Positions 33,764-44,734 of a stretch of 64,000 nucleotides of DNA are shown one piece after another. The stretch's first letter is position 1, and each line of letters begins with the position of its first letter. Under the pieces are notes generated by a model, which was given only the letters and a program-made list of their open reading frames with translations, was not told the DNA's origin and ran no database searches. The DNA comes from Lactarius indigo (Eukaryota > Basidiomycota > Agaricomycetes > Russulales > Russulaceae). The translations under genes and the position numbers were made by a program. Location of the stretch: positions 2,976,001-3,040,000 of the forward strand of contig JAFKAC010000001.1 in the NCBI GenBank assembly GCA_025766275.1. Direction: 5' to 3'.

Positions 33764-34230
33764 TCATTCAGGCGGAGCCTCTCTGTAATAAACAAAACGA
33801 GTAAGAACGCGAGATGGAAAGGTCAAAGGGAGGGAACTTATTATGTAGAGAACATTGTTGCACCTTAGCAAAGGCAACCCAGTCAGTGTGGCTGTCCAAT
33901 GAGAGAGATCATATCCGATCGTACCGGATGAAGACCTCGCCCTAAAGTCCCATTAGATTCACCATTTTGGAACTCTTCGGTGTTGGCAAGCTATAGGTTT
34001 TGAGGGAACAGATGCGAAAACCGAAATAGATCGAGAGACAAACCTGAAGGTTCATGTAGCCGTCCGTGCTGACGAGGAACCCCTTATATTCGAGCCCCCA
34101 CTTGAGGCGCACGAACACCGGTTTCCCGGTCAGCTCCTGTAGAAAAGGCTTCGGGTTGACGGGTGTGACCTACGGAAGACGAATAGGATCAAAAATAATC
34201 TACAAAGACGAAAGACCATACGCTAGACAT
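33764..34230 (-). CDS. SNRPF: Core snRNP protein SmF, with a frame break and a non-canonical donor
   Basis: Minus-strand exons: 34230-34222 (9 nt), 34169-34044, 33990-33925, 33863-33842 and a tail. The Sm fold is unmistakable: [40 protein letters not shown] (Sm1), [17 protein letters not shown] and [12 protein letters not shown] (Sm2). SmF is part of the heptameric ring on U1, U2, U4 and U5 snRNA. Two oddities. One extra G at about 33934-33937 (GGG where GG is expected) breaks the frame between TLG and EVFIR. The last intron would start ATAAGT (33841 downwards) rather than GTAAGT; splicing there yields ...LYIRGSA, stop 33768-33770, about 78 aa as in other fungi. Reading through instead runs to the stop at 33764. 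I consider the gene functional with assembly errors likely, since SmF is essential. Confidence 0.78.
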
Positions 34231-34329
34231 GATTGTTTTGCGCGAAGCCAAGACGCGGACTTCCAAACTTAGTTAGCATTTTTATTATTTAGCAGCATCT
34301 TGTGTGAGTTGGTCCGCCGCCGCCTTTGT
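34231..34329. promoter_or_regulatory. Bidirectional promoter between SmF and NC2-beta genes
   Basis: Only 99 bp lie between the divergent start codons. The stretch around 34268-34292 is AT-rich (TTAGCATTTTTATTATTTAG), consistent with a core promoter. Confidence 0.55.
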
Positions 34330-35029
34330 ATGTCAGACCGCGAAGGACATTCCGGGCTCCCGCCCGTAGATGACGACCTCTCCCTCCCCAAGGCTACCGT
34401 AGCGAAAATGATCACCGGTTCGTTCGATTCGTTCGCTCACACATCCCACCGACAACGACTGATTCCTTGCAAGAACTTCTGCCCAGTGATGTGAGCTGCG
34501 CCAAAGAAACGCGCGACTTGGTAATTGAGTGCTTGCGTCGGTCGGTACACATCACACTACGTTCCATCAGCCTCCCCTTCAGCCGGCAAATTGACCACTC
34601 CCACGGTTATGTTTCTAGAATTCATCCACCTCATTTCGTCTGAGGCGAACGAGATATGTGAGCAGGACTCGAAGAAAACTATCGCGCCCGAACATATCAT
34701 TGGTGCCCTCAAGGTCCGTTCTTTTGTTCCCGCCCATCCCAATCGGAAATTATTAACTTTGCGATGATCGCGCGGCCAGAGGCTCGGCTTCGAATCGTTC
34801 ACAGGAGGAGGTTGAAGACGTTCTGAAAGACCATAAACAGCAACAGAAGGTAGTACACCATCACATCCATGTGGCGTCTCCGCTCAACGACTGACCGACT
34901 TCTTACAAGGACCGAGAGAAGAAAGTGTCGAAGCTGGAACAGTCTGGCAAGACAGAAGAAGAGCTCTGGGAGGAACAGCAGAAACTCTTTGCGGAGAGCA
35001 GAGCCAAATACGAATCTCAGCAACAATGA
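34330..35029 (+). CDS. NCB2: NC2-beta/Dr1 histone-fold transcriptional regulator, frame break in exon 4
   Basis: Exons 34330-34417, 34474-34536, 34619-34713, 34780-34849 and 34910-35029 give about 143 aa. The histone fold reads SLPKATVAKMITELLPSDVS, then CAKETRDLVIEC, FIHLISSEANEICEQDSKKT and IAPEHIIGALKRLGFESFT. The tail has EEVEDVLKDHKQQQK, then KLEQSGKTEEELWEEQQKLF, as in Dr1. With NC2-alpha it binds TBP on DNA and represses or modulates preinitiation complexes in the nucleus. In exon 4 one extra G near 34803-34806 (ACAGGAGGAGG) breaks the frame between ESFT and EEVEDVL; in frame the protein would stop a few codons later. The donor of exon 2 could also be the GT at 34541 if another extra base (T, 34533/34534) is assumed, giving the more family-like ECCVEFIHL. 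Confidence 0.82.
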
Positions 35030-35192
35030 AACTGGCCTAAAACTGATACTCTCATTCGATTCGGACTGCGGGACGATCTTTTGTACAATGAGTTATTGGC
35101 CGTGTTTTTAGTTCCAAGTTGTAATTCTAGTCATCACGTACACGCTGAACCAAAAAACAAACGTCGTACTGTAATAAACCCAACCAATTAAC

Positions 35193-36780
35193 TTACCCCC
35201 CTTCGGTTCGCGCTTTCAACTCGTGCAGCCTCCCCCACGGCGAATCGCCATTCCACTCCTCGTTCCGAACATCCCCAGATGTCCAGGTGATCTTAGGCAA
35301 GCCAAGCTGTTCGACAGTATATGACGCCGAGACTGTTCCGTAAAGTGAAGCTGATGGCGGGCCAACGTTGGTCCGCGTCAAAAACGTTTGTGATGCAGTA
35401 GTAGCCACTGCTCACCCTCAAAAACATCTCCGTTTGTCAACACGAGGCCGGCGGCAAGGCCACCCAGAAAACTGTTGCCCGCCCCTTGAGGCGTAACGAG
35501 ATGATAAGCCCGTGGGTCCACACAGGACGCCCGCCGCATTGGGTGGCAAAAGAAAATCACCTGTCACGTCGACGACCTTCTCCTCGGTTCTCCAATAAGC
35601 ATCGATCCACGTGCCGGGCTGAGAGCGCGAGGCCACGTACGCCCCCAGGCTTCCACTGCGGATGACAACTGTGCCTGTGCCACCAGGGCCGACGCCGAAA
35701 TCTAGGAACTGATTTGCAGGCTCGCTCTATGGAGGACTTGGAGACCGGCGACGGGTCTGCGAGAAGGGCCAGCGCTTCTTCAGCATTAGGACTGTAATGT
35801 GCGATCAAGCGGGGAGGAGTGTCAAACGCGCGTTGATAATGATTGGGAACAGGTCCGGGGAACTGGGTACCTCAAAACGGAGATGAGCGGTAGAACGTCG
35901 CGGAGCGCGGGAAGCTCCTCCGGAATGCACCTGTCCTAAACGATATTGAGTGTGACTCAGACGGCAGCTCCATCGGCGCAAAACGGTGCGACTGATGCAC
36001 CGATGGATGGATGGATGGATGGATGGGAGGGTGTATTGCATACTGGTATGGGTTCGTACACAGATATGGGAAACCAGTCTTCGACTTCGGCCACCTGAGA
36101 CATGATGACGGCAGCACGTGTGGGCGAACAGATGAAATGTAAGGTCGCCGGACGGGAGAGACTGGTTCCGATTAGGTCACGGGGGGTGATGCGCAACCTA
36201 GGGGTGAGGTACTGAAAACTTTTTCGAGGGCCAGAAAAACGCGGTAAGGGATGAGTTGCCGCGATGGAGCAAAGCAAATAAGGTGGTGGTGGCACACACC
36301 CTCTGTGATCCCCCTTGTATCGGTTAAGCGCGCGCGTGGTGCCAGCCGGAGACTGGTCTCTGAATAACCACATGTCTTCGCCATATGCCTTCAGGGCAGC
36401 GTCGATTTCTGGGGGGAAGTCTACGCCCTTATCGACGATCATGCCAGTTTCGCTGGGCGGCAGCCTGCGGGAACAGATTATTCGAGACGAGTTCCATGCG
36501 ATCTGTCTGCGATGCGGGGATGGCAGGAAGGGGAAGGTTCCCATGGGGTCGAAAGATAGAAGAAGACCTTACCAGAGACGAGCCCCGATGTTGGCGTAGG
36601 TTCCACCACCCCCAATCTGTAGTAAGCGTAACGAGGATAAGGAGAACGTCGGTATGTGTGAAAGATAACCCCTTCCTGTGGATCTAGAGCGCGACCGGTT
36701 GGATTCCCCGCATGGTCGAGGAAAGCGAATTCATCGATGATGAACATTCCAAGGGAGACGAATTTACGGGATCCTGACAT
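35193..36780 (-). CDS. MAK32: Mak32-like PfkB-family (ribokinase-fold) protein
   Basis: Minus-strand exons: 36780-36670, 36616-36573, 36464-36300, 36218-36044, 35935-35871, 35791-35561, 35484-35416, 35350-35193; about 338 aa. Ribokinase-fold landmarks: start MSGSRKFVSLGMFIIDEFAF, IGGGGTYANIGARLWLPPSE, ISVYEPIPDRCIPEELPALR, SVLSPNAEEALALL, TVVIRSGSLGAYVASRSQ and the anion-hole region VVDVTGAGNSFLGGLAAGLV. Canonical PfkB kinases have an Asp base at the position that is Asn here (GAGN, not GAGD), as I recall for Mak32 proteins, so kinase activity is doubtful. Yeast Mak32 is needed to maintain a dsRNA killer element; its biochemistry is unknown. One extra T at about 35716-35718 breaks the frame between ERACK and QFLDFGVGPGG. 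It is divergent from the PPTase gene (152 bp). Confidence 0.8.
36002..36027. repeat. (ATGG)n tetranucleotide microsatellite
   Basis: About six tandem GATG/ATGG units lie in intron 4 of the Mak32-like gene (CATC units on its coding strand). Length variation here would alter only the intron. Confidence 0.9.
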
Positions 36781-36932
36781 TCGTGACAGCAACTTGGTGG
36801 CGATGGGACTGACACCCTGACACTGACACTGACAACGAGCGCACGACCACCTCGGGACAAGTCGGAAGTGATCCTTCCCGATAACACCCGATAACCACAT
36901 CGGTCGTTGCCGGCTCACCCTTGATTGGAACC

Positions 36933-38094
36933 ATGCAACTCACGGTCTGGCTTGTCGACCACCCGACGTTTCTCGACGAATTGGCACGTTTTTTCTTACG
37001 CTCTGTCGTGTGACACGTCGCCAACCCGTTTCCAGCATTATCGTAATGCCCTGAACTTGCTCGACTCGTCGTCCCAAGAGCGAGTTCGGCTCTTTTACCA
37101 CCGTGCTGATTCCTGTCGTATGTATTGTTATCCACGCTCCCCGCTCTTACCCGCAGTCTATGGGCGCTCTTCAGCCTCTTTTTTTTTTTTTTTTTTTCAA
37201 CTGAAACTGTATCGCACCGTGTATTGTGTGCCTTCTCTTCCAGGTTGTCTCATCGGCCGCCTCCTTCCCAGAGTTCTCCTAAGTGAGAAGGGTGTTTCTG
37301 CCGAGAACATTCAGTTCGCTAAGACAGACGCGGGAAAGCCCTATTTCGCACGTCGCCTCTTATTATATCTCTCCGTGTTAACGCTTGCGCCCGCGTCAAC
37401 GGTGGTGCTTCTTGTACCAGCAGGTCACGACGGGCGTCAGTCCGCCCATCGGGTATAATATATCCCATGACAATGAACTGGTGGCGATCGCCTTTGCGCC
37501 AGGGGAGCACGGCCCACCCGCGTTCCAGATCGGTATCGACGTGATGAGAGAGCGACTACCACGCGGAGAAAGATTCACATCGTTTTTGCGCGCTGTAGGA
37601 GACACGGTCAGCCAATTTTATTGTGTGACCCACCGCGTTCGCCGTTGATGCACCCTTTTGTGTCGTCCCTCCCCCTCCCCTTGCTTCTTTCCCAAAGTTG
37701 ACACAGGGAGAGAAGCGCCTTCTTTCAGGTGACGATGTGCCAGAGAACGAGGCAATTTCTCGCTTCTATCTCATCTGGACGATCAAGGAGGCGTATACCA
37801 AAGCGATCGGGCTGGGACTCGGGTTTGACTTGCAGCGGATCGAGTACGAACGTTGCCACGAAGATGGTCACTGTTGATGGTGTCCCTGCGACCGAATGGC
37901 GATTTGAGACGTCTCAAGTCACCGTTGATGAAGAAGCGTATCGGGTCACAGTGGCGCAGTTCGTGGGGAGTGGTAATGGTGGTGGCACGGTAGTTACTCT
38001 TTCCCAGGGACAAATCGTGCGGACCGGAGCTTCTGGCTTCGTTCGGAAGGCCTTCCGTCAGCTCAGGGGGCTAGAACTCGAAGGGCACATTTAA
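36933..38094 (+). CDS. Sfp-type 4'-phosphopantetheinyl transferase (Lys5/AASDHPPT/NpgA-like)
   Basis: Exons about 36933-36987, 37036-37117, 37244-37347, 37424-37606 and 37707-38094; about 269 aa. Family motifs: HYRNALNLLDSSSQERVRLF, CLIGRLLPRVLLSEKGV, KTDAGKPYF, SPPIGYNISHDNELVAIAFA, then the metal/CoA-binding Asp in IGIDVM and the catalytic helix FYLIWTIKEAYTKAIGLGLG. The enzyme moves phosphopantetheine from CoA to carrier domains (lysine biosynthesis, polyketide and peptide synthases) in the cytosol. Irregularities: exon 1 to 2 is out of phase with the natural GT (36988); a 31-nt or longer intron or one extra base would mend it. Intron 3 needs a GC donor (GCACGT at 37348). One extra base near 37849-37851 breaks RIEYE / VATKMVTVDGVP. 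The 126-nt intron 2 carries a T19 tract. Confidence 0.8.
37179..37197 (+). repeat. T19 homopolymer
   Basis: A 19-nt T run lies inside intron 2 of the phosphopantetheinyl transferase gene, about 45 nt upstream of the acceptor. Confidence 0.9.
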
Positions 38095-38273
38095 TAATGA
38101 TATCTAAGCATGGAGAGTCAATATAGGCAGCAACTGGCCCCGTGATTCTAACAAGGTGACATGAGGAACGAAGATTTGCATCACTGCTCAAAGAAGAAAA
38201 GTCAATGGTGTGGACGTTACGACAAGCATATGTAATAATATGATAATAAGCATAGCATGACAGCCGTGACCGG

Positions 38274-39331
38274 TCAGTAGACATAAGCATAATCCGAAGT
38301 GAAGTCCCAGTTATCTTCAATGTGATGATCTGGGACAGTAGTCATCGGAACAGCTTGCCAGACCCGCTTTTGACTAGCCCCATTGACCTGACAGGAGGAA
38401 GCCCAATGCATGCCCGAGAGCTCAAAGTCTAGTAATTGAGGCATGGACGTCAAGGTGCTTGCAACTTGTTCATAAAACGTCTGCAATTTATATTTAGCCA
38501 GTTGGGGAAAGAGAAATTGAAGGCAAGACGCACGTCATCGGACTGTTTAGAAGATACGTGGAATGGTGCCATGAGGCGGAGGTATGCGAGGTACGGGAGG
38601 TGTCTTGCCAGCGACTGAAGGAAAGGCACTAGGAGAGCAGAAGTGATTGCTCCGAGAACTGCTATGTGGCCAGTGGACTGTGCCAGGCACGCGACCTCGT
38701 CCTCTGTCAAGTCGCCGTCGTGGATATGGATGCTCTCGAGGGGTCGTCCAGGGACGATGACCTTGACGGCTTGGCAGGAGCCCATAAAATGGACGAGACG
38801 GGGGATGGCAGTATGTGAAAGGTTCGGAAGAGGAGCAGTACCCGAAACGGGAGCAGTGTCCAATTCGAGCCTCTCCAAAGCCGGGGTGCGTTCGAGGAAA
38901 TTGGTGACATGCGCATCGAGGGGGAAAGAGGATGTGAGTGATCGCAGACAGGGATAAGTGATATGGCGCGTCTTAGAAGCGAGGACCCAGCTGGCATTGG
39001 TGTCTCCGAGGGAGAGATGAAGAGTGGTGAGCTCGGACATTGCCGAGAGCGCGTCTGCAAGTGCGCGGTAGAAAGGACGGAAGGGAGGGAGTGCCGAGTC
39101 CACTGTGACGGAGAGTGTGCGCACGAAATGGGCCAGGGATGGTTTCTTGGAGAGGGTGACGATGACGGAGAGGTTGCGCTGGGAGGACGAGAGTTCGAGG
39201 TTACGGTAGAGGATGCGCTGGGCGATGGGATAGAAGAACGAGGAGGTGGACGAAAGGGCAGCGAGGTCTGGGGAAGAGAGATTTGAGCAGACCATGTTGA
39301 GCAACTCGACAGGGAGATGAGAGATAGACAT
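38274..39331 (-). CDS. F-box protein
   Basis: Minus-strand exons 39331-38534 and 38480-38274 give about 334 aa. The N-terminal F-box reads SHLPVELLNMVCSNLSSPDL followed by AALSSTSSFFYPIAQRILYR, the usual LP-x-E-L start and Y-R end for Skp1 binding. Behind it come leucine-rich, irregular repeats (FVRTLSVTVDSALPP, ELTTLHLSLGDTNASW, PALERLELDTAPVSG, RPLESIHIHDGDLTEDEV), as in the very large F-box/LRR-like family of Agaricomycetes. The likely role is substrate choice in an SCF ubiquitin ligase; the target is unknown. The start is ATG 39331, because the longer frame to 39439 begins with GTG. The single intron is 53 bp (GTGCGT..GCAG). It is divergent from the AspRS gene (269 bp). Confidence 0.8.
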
Positions 39332-39600
39332 GATTAGTTGGGAGGGAGAGGAGGGAGTGGAAGGGAGGAATGGGAGGCTTGAAATAGCAGGGATTGGTAG
39401 AGAGGATCTACGATTGGACCGAATCCGTGGATACGGCACTTGTACAGCTTAGCCATCGTTCGCTCACTTTCCCGGTCTTCTTGCACTCTGTCTGGTCATG
39501 CAATCTCTATCTCTCGCACTCGCCACCCCTTTCTTACCTATCCCCTCCCGATCCTCCTTCCGCTTTCGTTTCCTCGCCACCCTCTCAACCCGTCCAGCCC

Positions 39601-42341
39601 ATGGTCCGTCTCCCTCTCCTCCTCCCTTTCTCTAGAACTATCCTCTCACTTCACTCGGTCTTTCGGTGGTGCGCTCCAGCCCCATTTCCGAAGCGTTCTC
39701 ATAACTGCGGTGCCCTCACTTCTGCGGACGTGGGTTCCCCCGTAGTCCTTGCTGGCTGGCTCCTTCCCGAACGGTACTCCTCTTTCCTCCTTCCCAGCCA
39801 GAGCGCTCATCCCCACTCGTCCTCACTTCCTCTGCCCCATCAAGCAAGCTTTCCAAGTCCCTTTCTTTTTTCCCACTAAGAGACTCTTACGGTACAACCC
39901 AGCTGGTCGTCCACTCTCCACACTTTTCCCCCGACGACCCCAAATACAAACAACATAACCTTGTCACAGAATTAGCTCGCGTTCCTGTCGAGTCTACAGT
40001 GATCGTCCAGGGCACTGTCCGTAAAAGGCCAGATAAACAATGCCGTCCTGTAATATCACACTCCTTTATCCCTTCAGAGCACTCAACTTCGCTCTCCTTC
40101 ATAGGGCCCTGCTGGTGATGTCGAAGTTCTCGTCACGGATTTTACTCTCCTCAATCCTGCAGATCCTCACATGCCTTTTCTCCCCTCGGATACACAAAAT
40201 AAGGTTCGCTTTCTGACATCGTCTTGTACATGCCGTTTCTTTTCCCCCCCCATCTTCTTAGGCAAACGAAGATTTGCGAAGTCAATATCGCTATTTAGAC
40301 CTCCGTCGCCCAGAGCTTTCAGACAATTTACGAAAAAGAAGCAAAGTTGCCCATATCGTACGCTCAGTGCTTAACCAACAAGGTGTCGCGGCTTCTATTA
40401 CATCTTCTACCCTGGACCTCCGGCACGACGTCCCCTTCCAGATTTCCTCGAGGTCGAGACGCCCATCCTTCTTAAATCAACCCCTGAAGGCGCTCGCGAG
40501 TTCCTTGTCCCAACAAGGCGGGTATCAGACAGGGCCAAAGTCCAGGAGCCCCTCTTTTTCGCTCTTCCCCAGTCGCCCCAGCAACCCAAGCAGCTCCTGA
40601 TGTGCTCCGGTGGCGTTGACCGCTATTATCAGTTTGCGCGCTGCTTCCGGGACGAAGACGGTCGTAAGGATAGACAGCCTGAGTTCACACAGATAGATCT
40701 CGAGATGGCCTTCGTCTCTTGGGGGAACCCCAATATGGACCCTGATCCTTGGCGGATTGGCGGGCACGAAGTCCGTGATGTTATTGAACATTTGGTTAAA
40801 ACTGTATGGTCCCAGATGGAGAACGCCTCCCTACCTGATAGGTTCCCTGTCATGACTTATCACGAAGCCATGCTCCGCGTGAGTAGTAGACTACAGCAGT
40901 TCATTACCGACGCCATCCTTACTATTCCCAATATCCTAGTTTGGCTCCGATAAACCAGACACGCGCTTTAAGTTAGAGGTTTGTGCCCCTCGCCGCTTTC
41001 ACGAGGTCTTACCGTTTCATCATACAAATTTAGATTGTGGACGTTAGCTCATACTTACCCCAAAGCGTTGTTACGGCAATGGGGCATTCTAAGGAATCCG
41101 TCGGCTGTGTTGCGGTACGACAGTCCGATGATGCCTCGTTTTATCCGATTGCACATGATTGCCCCACGGAGGACGGCCTGGTGAGTTTGATCCCATGTCA
41201 TACCGCGGCTCATTCGCCTATCAAATTGTGATAGGACCGCATCGTGATAACGACGGAAAATGCGTCCTCGTGGCTCGTTGATAGTCCCACCGTCCAGGGG
41301 TTTTCTCCACACGGGGGCAAATGTGCCGGAAGCGACCCCAACGAGAAGTTGCGCCTACAGCCAGGCGATGTCGTATGGATCGGTAAACAACTTGCCCAGC
41401 CAGAGGTGGGAGCTACTTTTCCTCCATTCGTTTCCCTTGCCCTCATTTTGAGTTTTTATCTTTTTAGGGTGGTTCGACAGCACTTGGGCGGCAAAGGCTT
41501 CGTCTGGCAGAGTTGGCTCAGTCGCGTGGTGGGTTAGCAACGATCTGCCCTTTACTATCCAGCTAACCTTTCTTTTTACCGGACAGGGACATACACCCCA
41601 ACGCGTGCCCCGCACTTTCTTTGGATCACCGAGTTTCCGTTGTTCACGCGTGCGGATGCAGAAAAGGACGCCCTCGCTAAAGGTAGATGGAGCAGCACGC
41701 ATCATCCTTTCACTGCGCCGGCGTGGCAAGATGTCCAAGCGCTGTATGACGGACGCATATCGGAGGTGAGAACGTATGCGCGCATGATCACTACTATGAT
41801 TGACTGACGTTGCTCCGGAATTTGTGTGGCTCTCCTTCCATTCGATGACCGCTGCACCTCTCCCAGGTACGCGGCCAGCACTATGACCTTGTCTTGAATG
41901 GGGTTGAGATCGGCGGGGGCTCTGTCCGAGTGCACGATGCAATGATGCAAGAGTTCATTTTCACGGAAGTGTTACAGGTGCGACTCGTGACCTGTCAACC
42001 GCCGGCATGCCGTGTTGCGATACGATACTGACGTGGCATGTATTATAGCTTGATGAACATGAGAAGTCATCGTTCAACCATCTGCTTTACGCCCTAAGGT
42101 GCGGCGCCCCGCCTCATGGGGGAATTGCCCTGGGTAGGTGACGATGCTTGTTCGCGTTTTGCGATTTAATCGGGACCTCACCCCAGGTTTCGACCGCATG
42201 GTAGCAATTCTCTGCAATGCTTCTTCAATTCGCGACGTCATCGCTTTCCCAAAGACAAGTGCAGGTACCGATGCTCTTCTAAAAAGCCCAGCCCCGATAC
42301 ACAAGGACATACTAAATCAATACGGCATCCAGCCCCGGTGA
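39601..42341 (+). CDS. MSD1: Mitochondrial aspartyl-tRNA synthetase
   Basis: Thirteen exons: 39601-39773, 39845-40049, 40105-40203, 40262-40382, 40442-40878, 40940-40978, 41034-41180, 41235-41405, 41468-41528, 41587-41765, 41867-41977, 42049-42133, 42187-42341; about 660 aa, all in phase. A hydrophobic, Arg/Ser-rich presequence ([20 protein letters not shown]) leads to the OB-fold anticodon domain ([27 protein letters not shown]). The class II catalytic core follows: [20 protein letters not shown], motif 2 [20 protein letters not shown], the bacterial-type insertion with [30 protein letters not shown] and motif 3 [17 protein letters not shown]. This is a bacterial-type AspRS, as expected of the mitochondrial enzyme. 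The ATG at 39601 is the first in frame that gives a presequence. Confidence 0.93.
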
Positions 42342-42467
42342 CGATATCCTACGTAGAGATCACCTTTTTGCATATGAAAAACAAAAAAAGAAAAGAGTAA
42401 TCATTGCCTCATAAGTCATAGGCGTGAGATAAGGTCATCATAAACAAGGCGCTTGAAACGCGCGACG

Positions 42468-44446
42468 TCATGTAGATATCGGGTGGCTCGTCCTGTCTGA
42501 TTCAGGGGTGCGTCTCCCTTCTGTGTCGAGACTTGTATGTGTGTCTAGGGTCGGTGACGCAGGTCCGGATGATGGTATTGAATTACGTGGCGTCGTGTCC
42601 TGGCTGCTGCTCCGAGGGTACTCTCCGAACGGGAAGCCTGGCCAGCTCGGGGCAGAGTCGCGCGGCGCCGCCACAGCTGGGGGACTACCGTTCATCGCCG
42701 TCACGGCGTCACTGCTGTCAGCTGAGTCTGCCACACCTGAAGGCACTGCATCGTCAATTTGCCTCGGCTGTACCTCATCGATGACGGACAGGACGCTGCG
42801 AAGCTTCGACTCGGCTCTACGGGAACTACTTCCGGGTGGGGAGGACGACCGGTTGGGGCGCCTGGACGGAGATGACGACGATTGGGCCTTTGTGGGCGTA
42901 GTGAGAAGCGCCGCGCCGGAGGGGGCTGATACGTCGGCCCATTCTGACGCAGCATCCGAATAAAGGGTGTCGTTGCCGTGCGCCCATCGGGCGCTCGTCG
43001 TCCCGGTAGCAAATACGTCGCTCGTTACCGTTTGGGGGGTGACCATCAGGGGACTCGGTGATGACGATGGGGCCAGAATAGACAAGGGGGGCAAAATGCT
43101 GAATATTTGATCCTCGGCGTGAGGCTGGCCATACGAGTCGAACGGATCCGGGACCGACTGAAGCATGAGCTCAATCACGGGATCGGAGCTGGCGAAATGG
43201 AAGCCAAGGAAGAGACAAAAACAAAGAAAAACGATGATGTCAGGGTTTGGGGAGAAGAGAAGGGAAAAAAAAGTCAATTCGACAGGTTGAGCACAGCTGA
43301 TTTCGGATAGTATCGGAACGGTACGTACGCTTTGGCTGTGAACCTGTCGAAGACGTCCAGGGATGAACGGACCACGAGGGAAACCTGTAAAGCGGTGCGT
43401 GTGTGTTTTTTGACGGTTTACCATGTGGAAGGGTCGTTGTAAGGTACCTTCCCTTGCACGACATCCCACACTTCTTCCTCATGCTCTATTATCTCTTCGT
43501 AATGCCTAGACTTTAGCTGGTCAAGGTCGTCCACCTGCCGCTGCAGCACGGTCAGGGCCTCTCTGAAAGATTGCAAATCTGCGAAACCAAGCTGCATCAG
43601 TAAGCGCCGCCGGGCCTCATCTCCATGCTATGACATACTGCGTTCTTTCCGGTTCATGTTCCGCATCTCTGTCTCACGAATGACATTGCTCTTCTCGCGG
43701 AGGGCGCGCTCATATGACGAAGAGCGTTCCTATGAACACATCAATTTTATTTTTTTTAGGCCGAGATTAGGAGTGACGACAGGACTACCCACGTGTACGA
43801 TGGTGCGGTAGGCATCCAGATGCTGACGTAGCGGTTTCTCGAATTGCTTATCTAGCGTTTCGGACTGGGAAGATTAAGTTATTCGGGAGAGGGGGGCGTG
43901 AGTGTGGAGGTGGGTGGCGCGAGTTGTGAAGGGGGATATTTGGGACACATACCAGGACGTGCCAATGATTGGCCATTAGGTGATGCAAGCCCGCTGCCGC
44001 CTGCAGACGGGTCCCCTGTTCGTACGATGGGCCCTTCATCCTAAATCGCAGGCGTGAAGTACACCCCTCGGATTAAGATAACGAAAACACATACCCTGAG
44101 CAACTTTCCATTGCGTCCGCAAGTGCGGCGGTAGCCCTCGACATCGCGAGGAGAGCAGATTGGTAGTTGGTGCATGAGTTCAAGAGCTATATAGGAGCGC
44201 GCGAAGACGATATGAGTAGTTCTGCCGGGGCAGGTGCACAGCAACGGTACCGACGTTCTCATAAGACTGCATGCTGGCCTTGAGGTCCGAACGCGTGATG
44301 ATCTTCGCGGGGCCGTTCTCGCCGAAATTGACGGCGGATGCGTTCGTGGTGTCCGAATATGTGGGCGAGGGTGGGCCGGGAGACGCATTTCGCCTTGCCT
44401 GTGAGTTTGTAGTTATCGCGAGAGGTCTGAAGCGTGATTTCGGCAT
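42468..44446 (-). CDS. Ivy1-like BAR-type vacuolar membrane protein
   Basis: Minus-strand exons: 44446-44255, 44186-44095, 44040-43953, 43864-43793, 43729-43639, 43578-43448, 43384-43329, 43188-42468; about 480 aa. The first 240 residues are helical and BAR-like: ITRSDLKASMQSYENLLNSC, ALLAMSRATAALADAMESCS, GLHHLMANHWHVLSETLDKQ, YRTIVHERSSSYERALREKS, QSFREALTVLQRQVDDLDQL and IIEHEEEVWDVVQGKVSLVV. This pattern recalls fungal Ivy1, an inverse-BAR protein of the vacuole that binds phospholipids and the Rab Ypt7. The last 240 residues are Ser/Pro-rich, acidic and disordered with many SP/TP sites. Family assignment is from memory of the helical pattern and is moderately sure. The start codon 44446 opens MPKSRFRPLAI; introns are GT-AG. 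Confidence 0.65.
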
Positions 44447-44734
44447 TTATCGAAAAAGTTGGGAGGGTTTGGGTTGGTGGTAACGGAAGCGGAGAGTAGG
44501 ATGAGTCTGCCGCAGCGTAGCTCGGCCGCGCTCCCGCGCTGCACCAATAAGGGTCACTTTCACAATCACAGGCTCTCTTTCCAAAGAGAATATGTATATG
44601 GTTCATTTGACTAGCGTAGATATAGTCCCCGACGTCTACCATTACGGCCACGCACGTAGCCGTCAACATGTGAAGCAAAGGATCGACACGGAGGTCCAAT
44701 ATCCGCCTCCTCGAAGTACCTGGCGACGCGCCCA

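Noticed and set aside
34530..34545. Possible additional extra base in NC2-beta exon 2 (TGCTTGCG)
   Set aside because: A donor at 34537 keeps the frame (ECLQFIHL) without any frameshift, so an extra base is not required, although ECCVEFIHL would be more typical.
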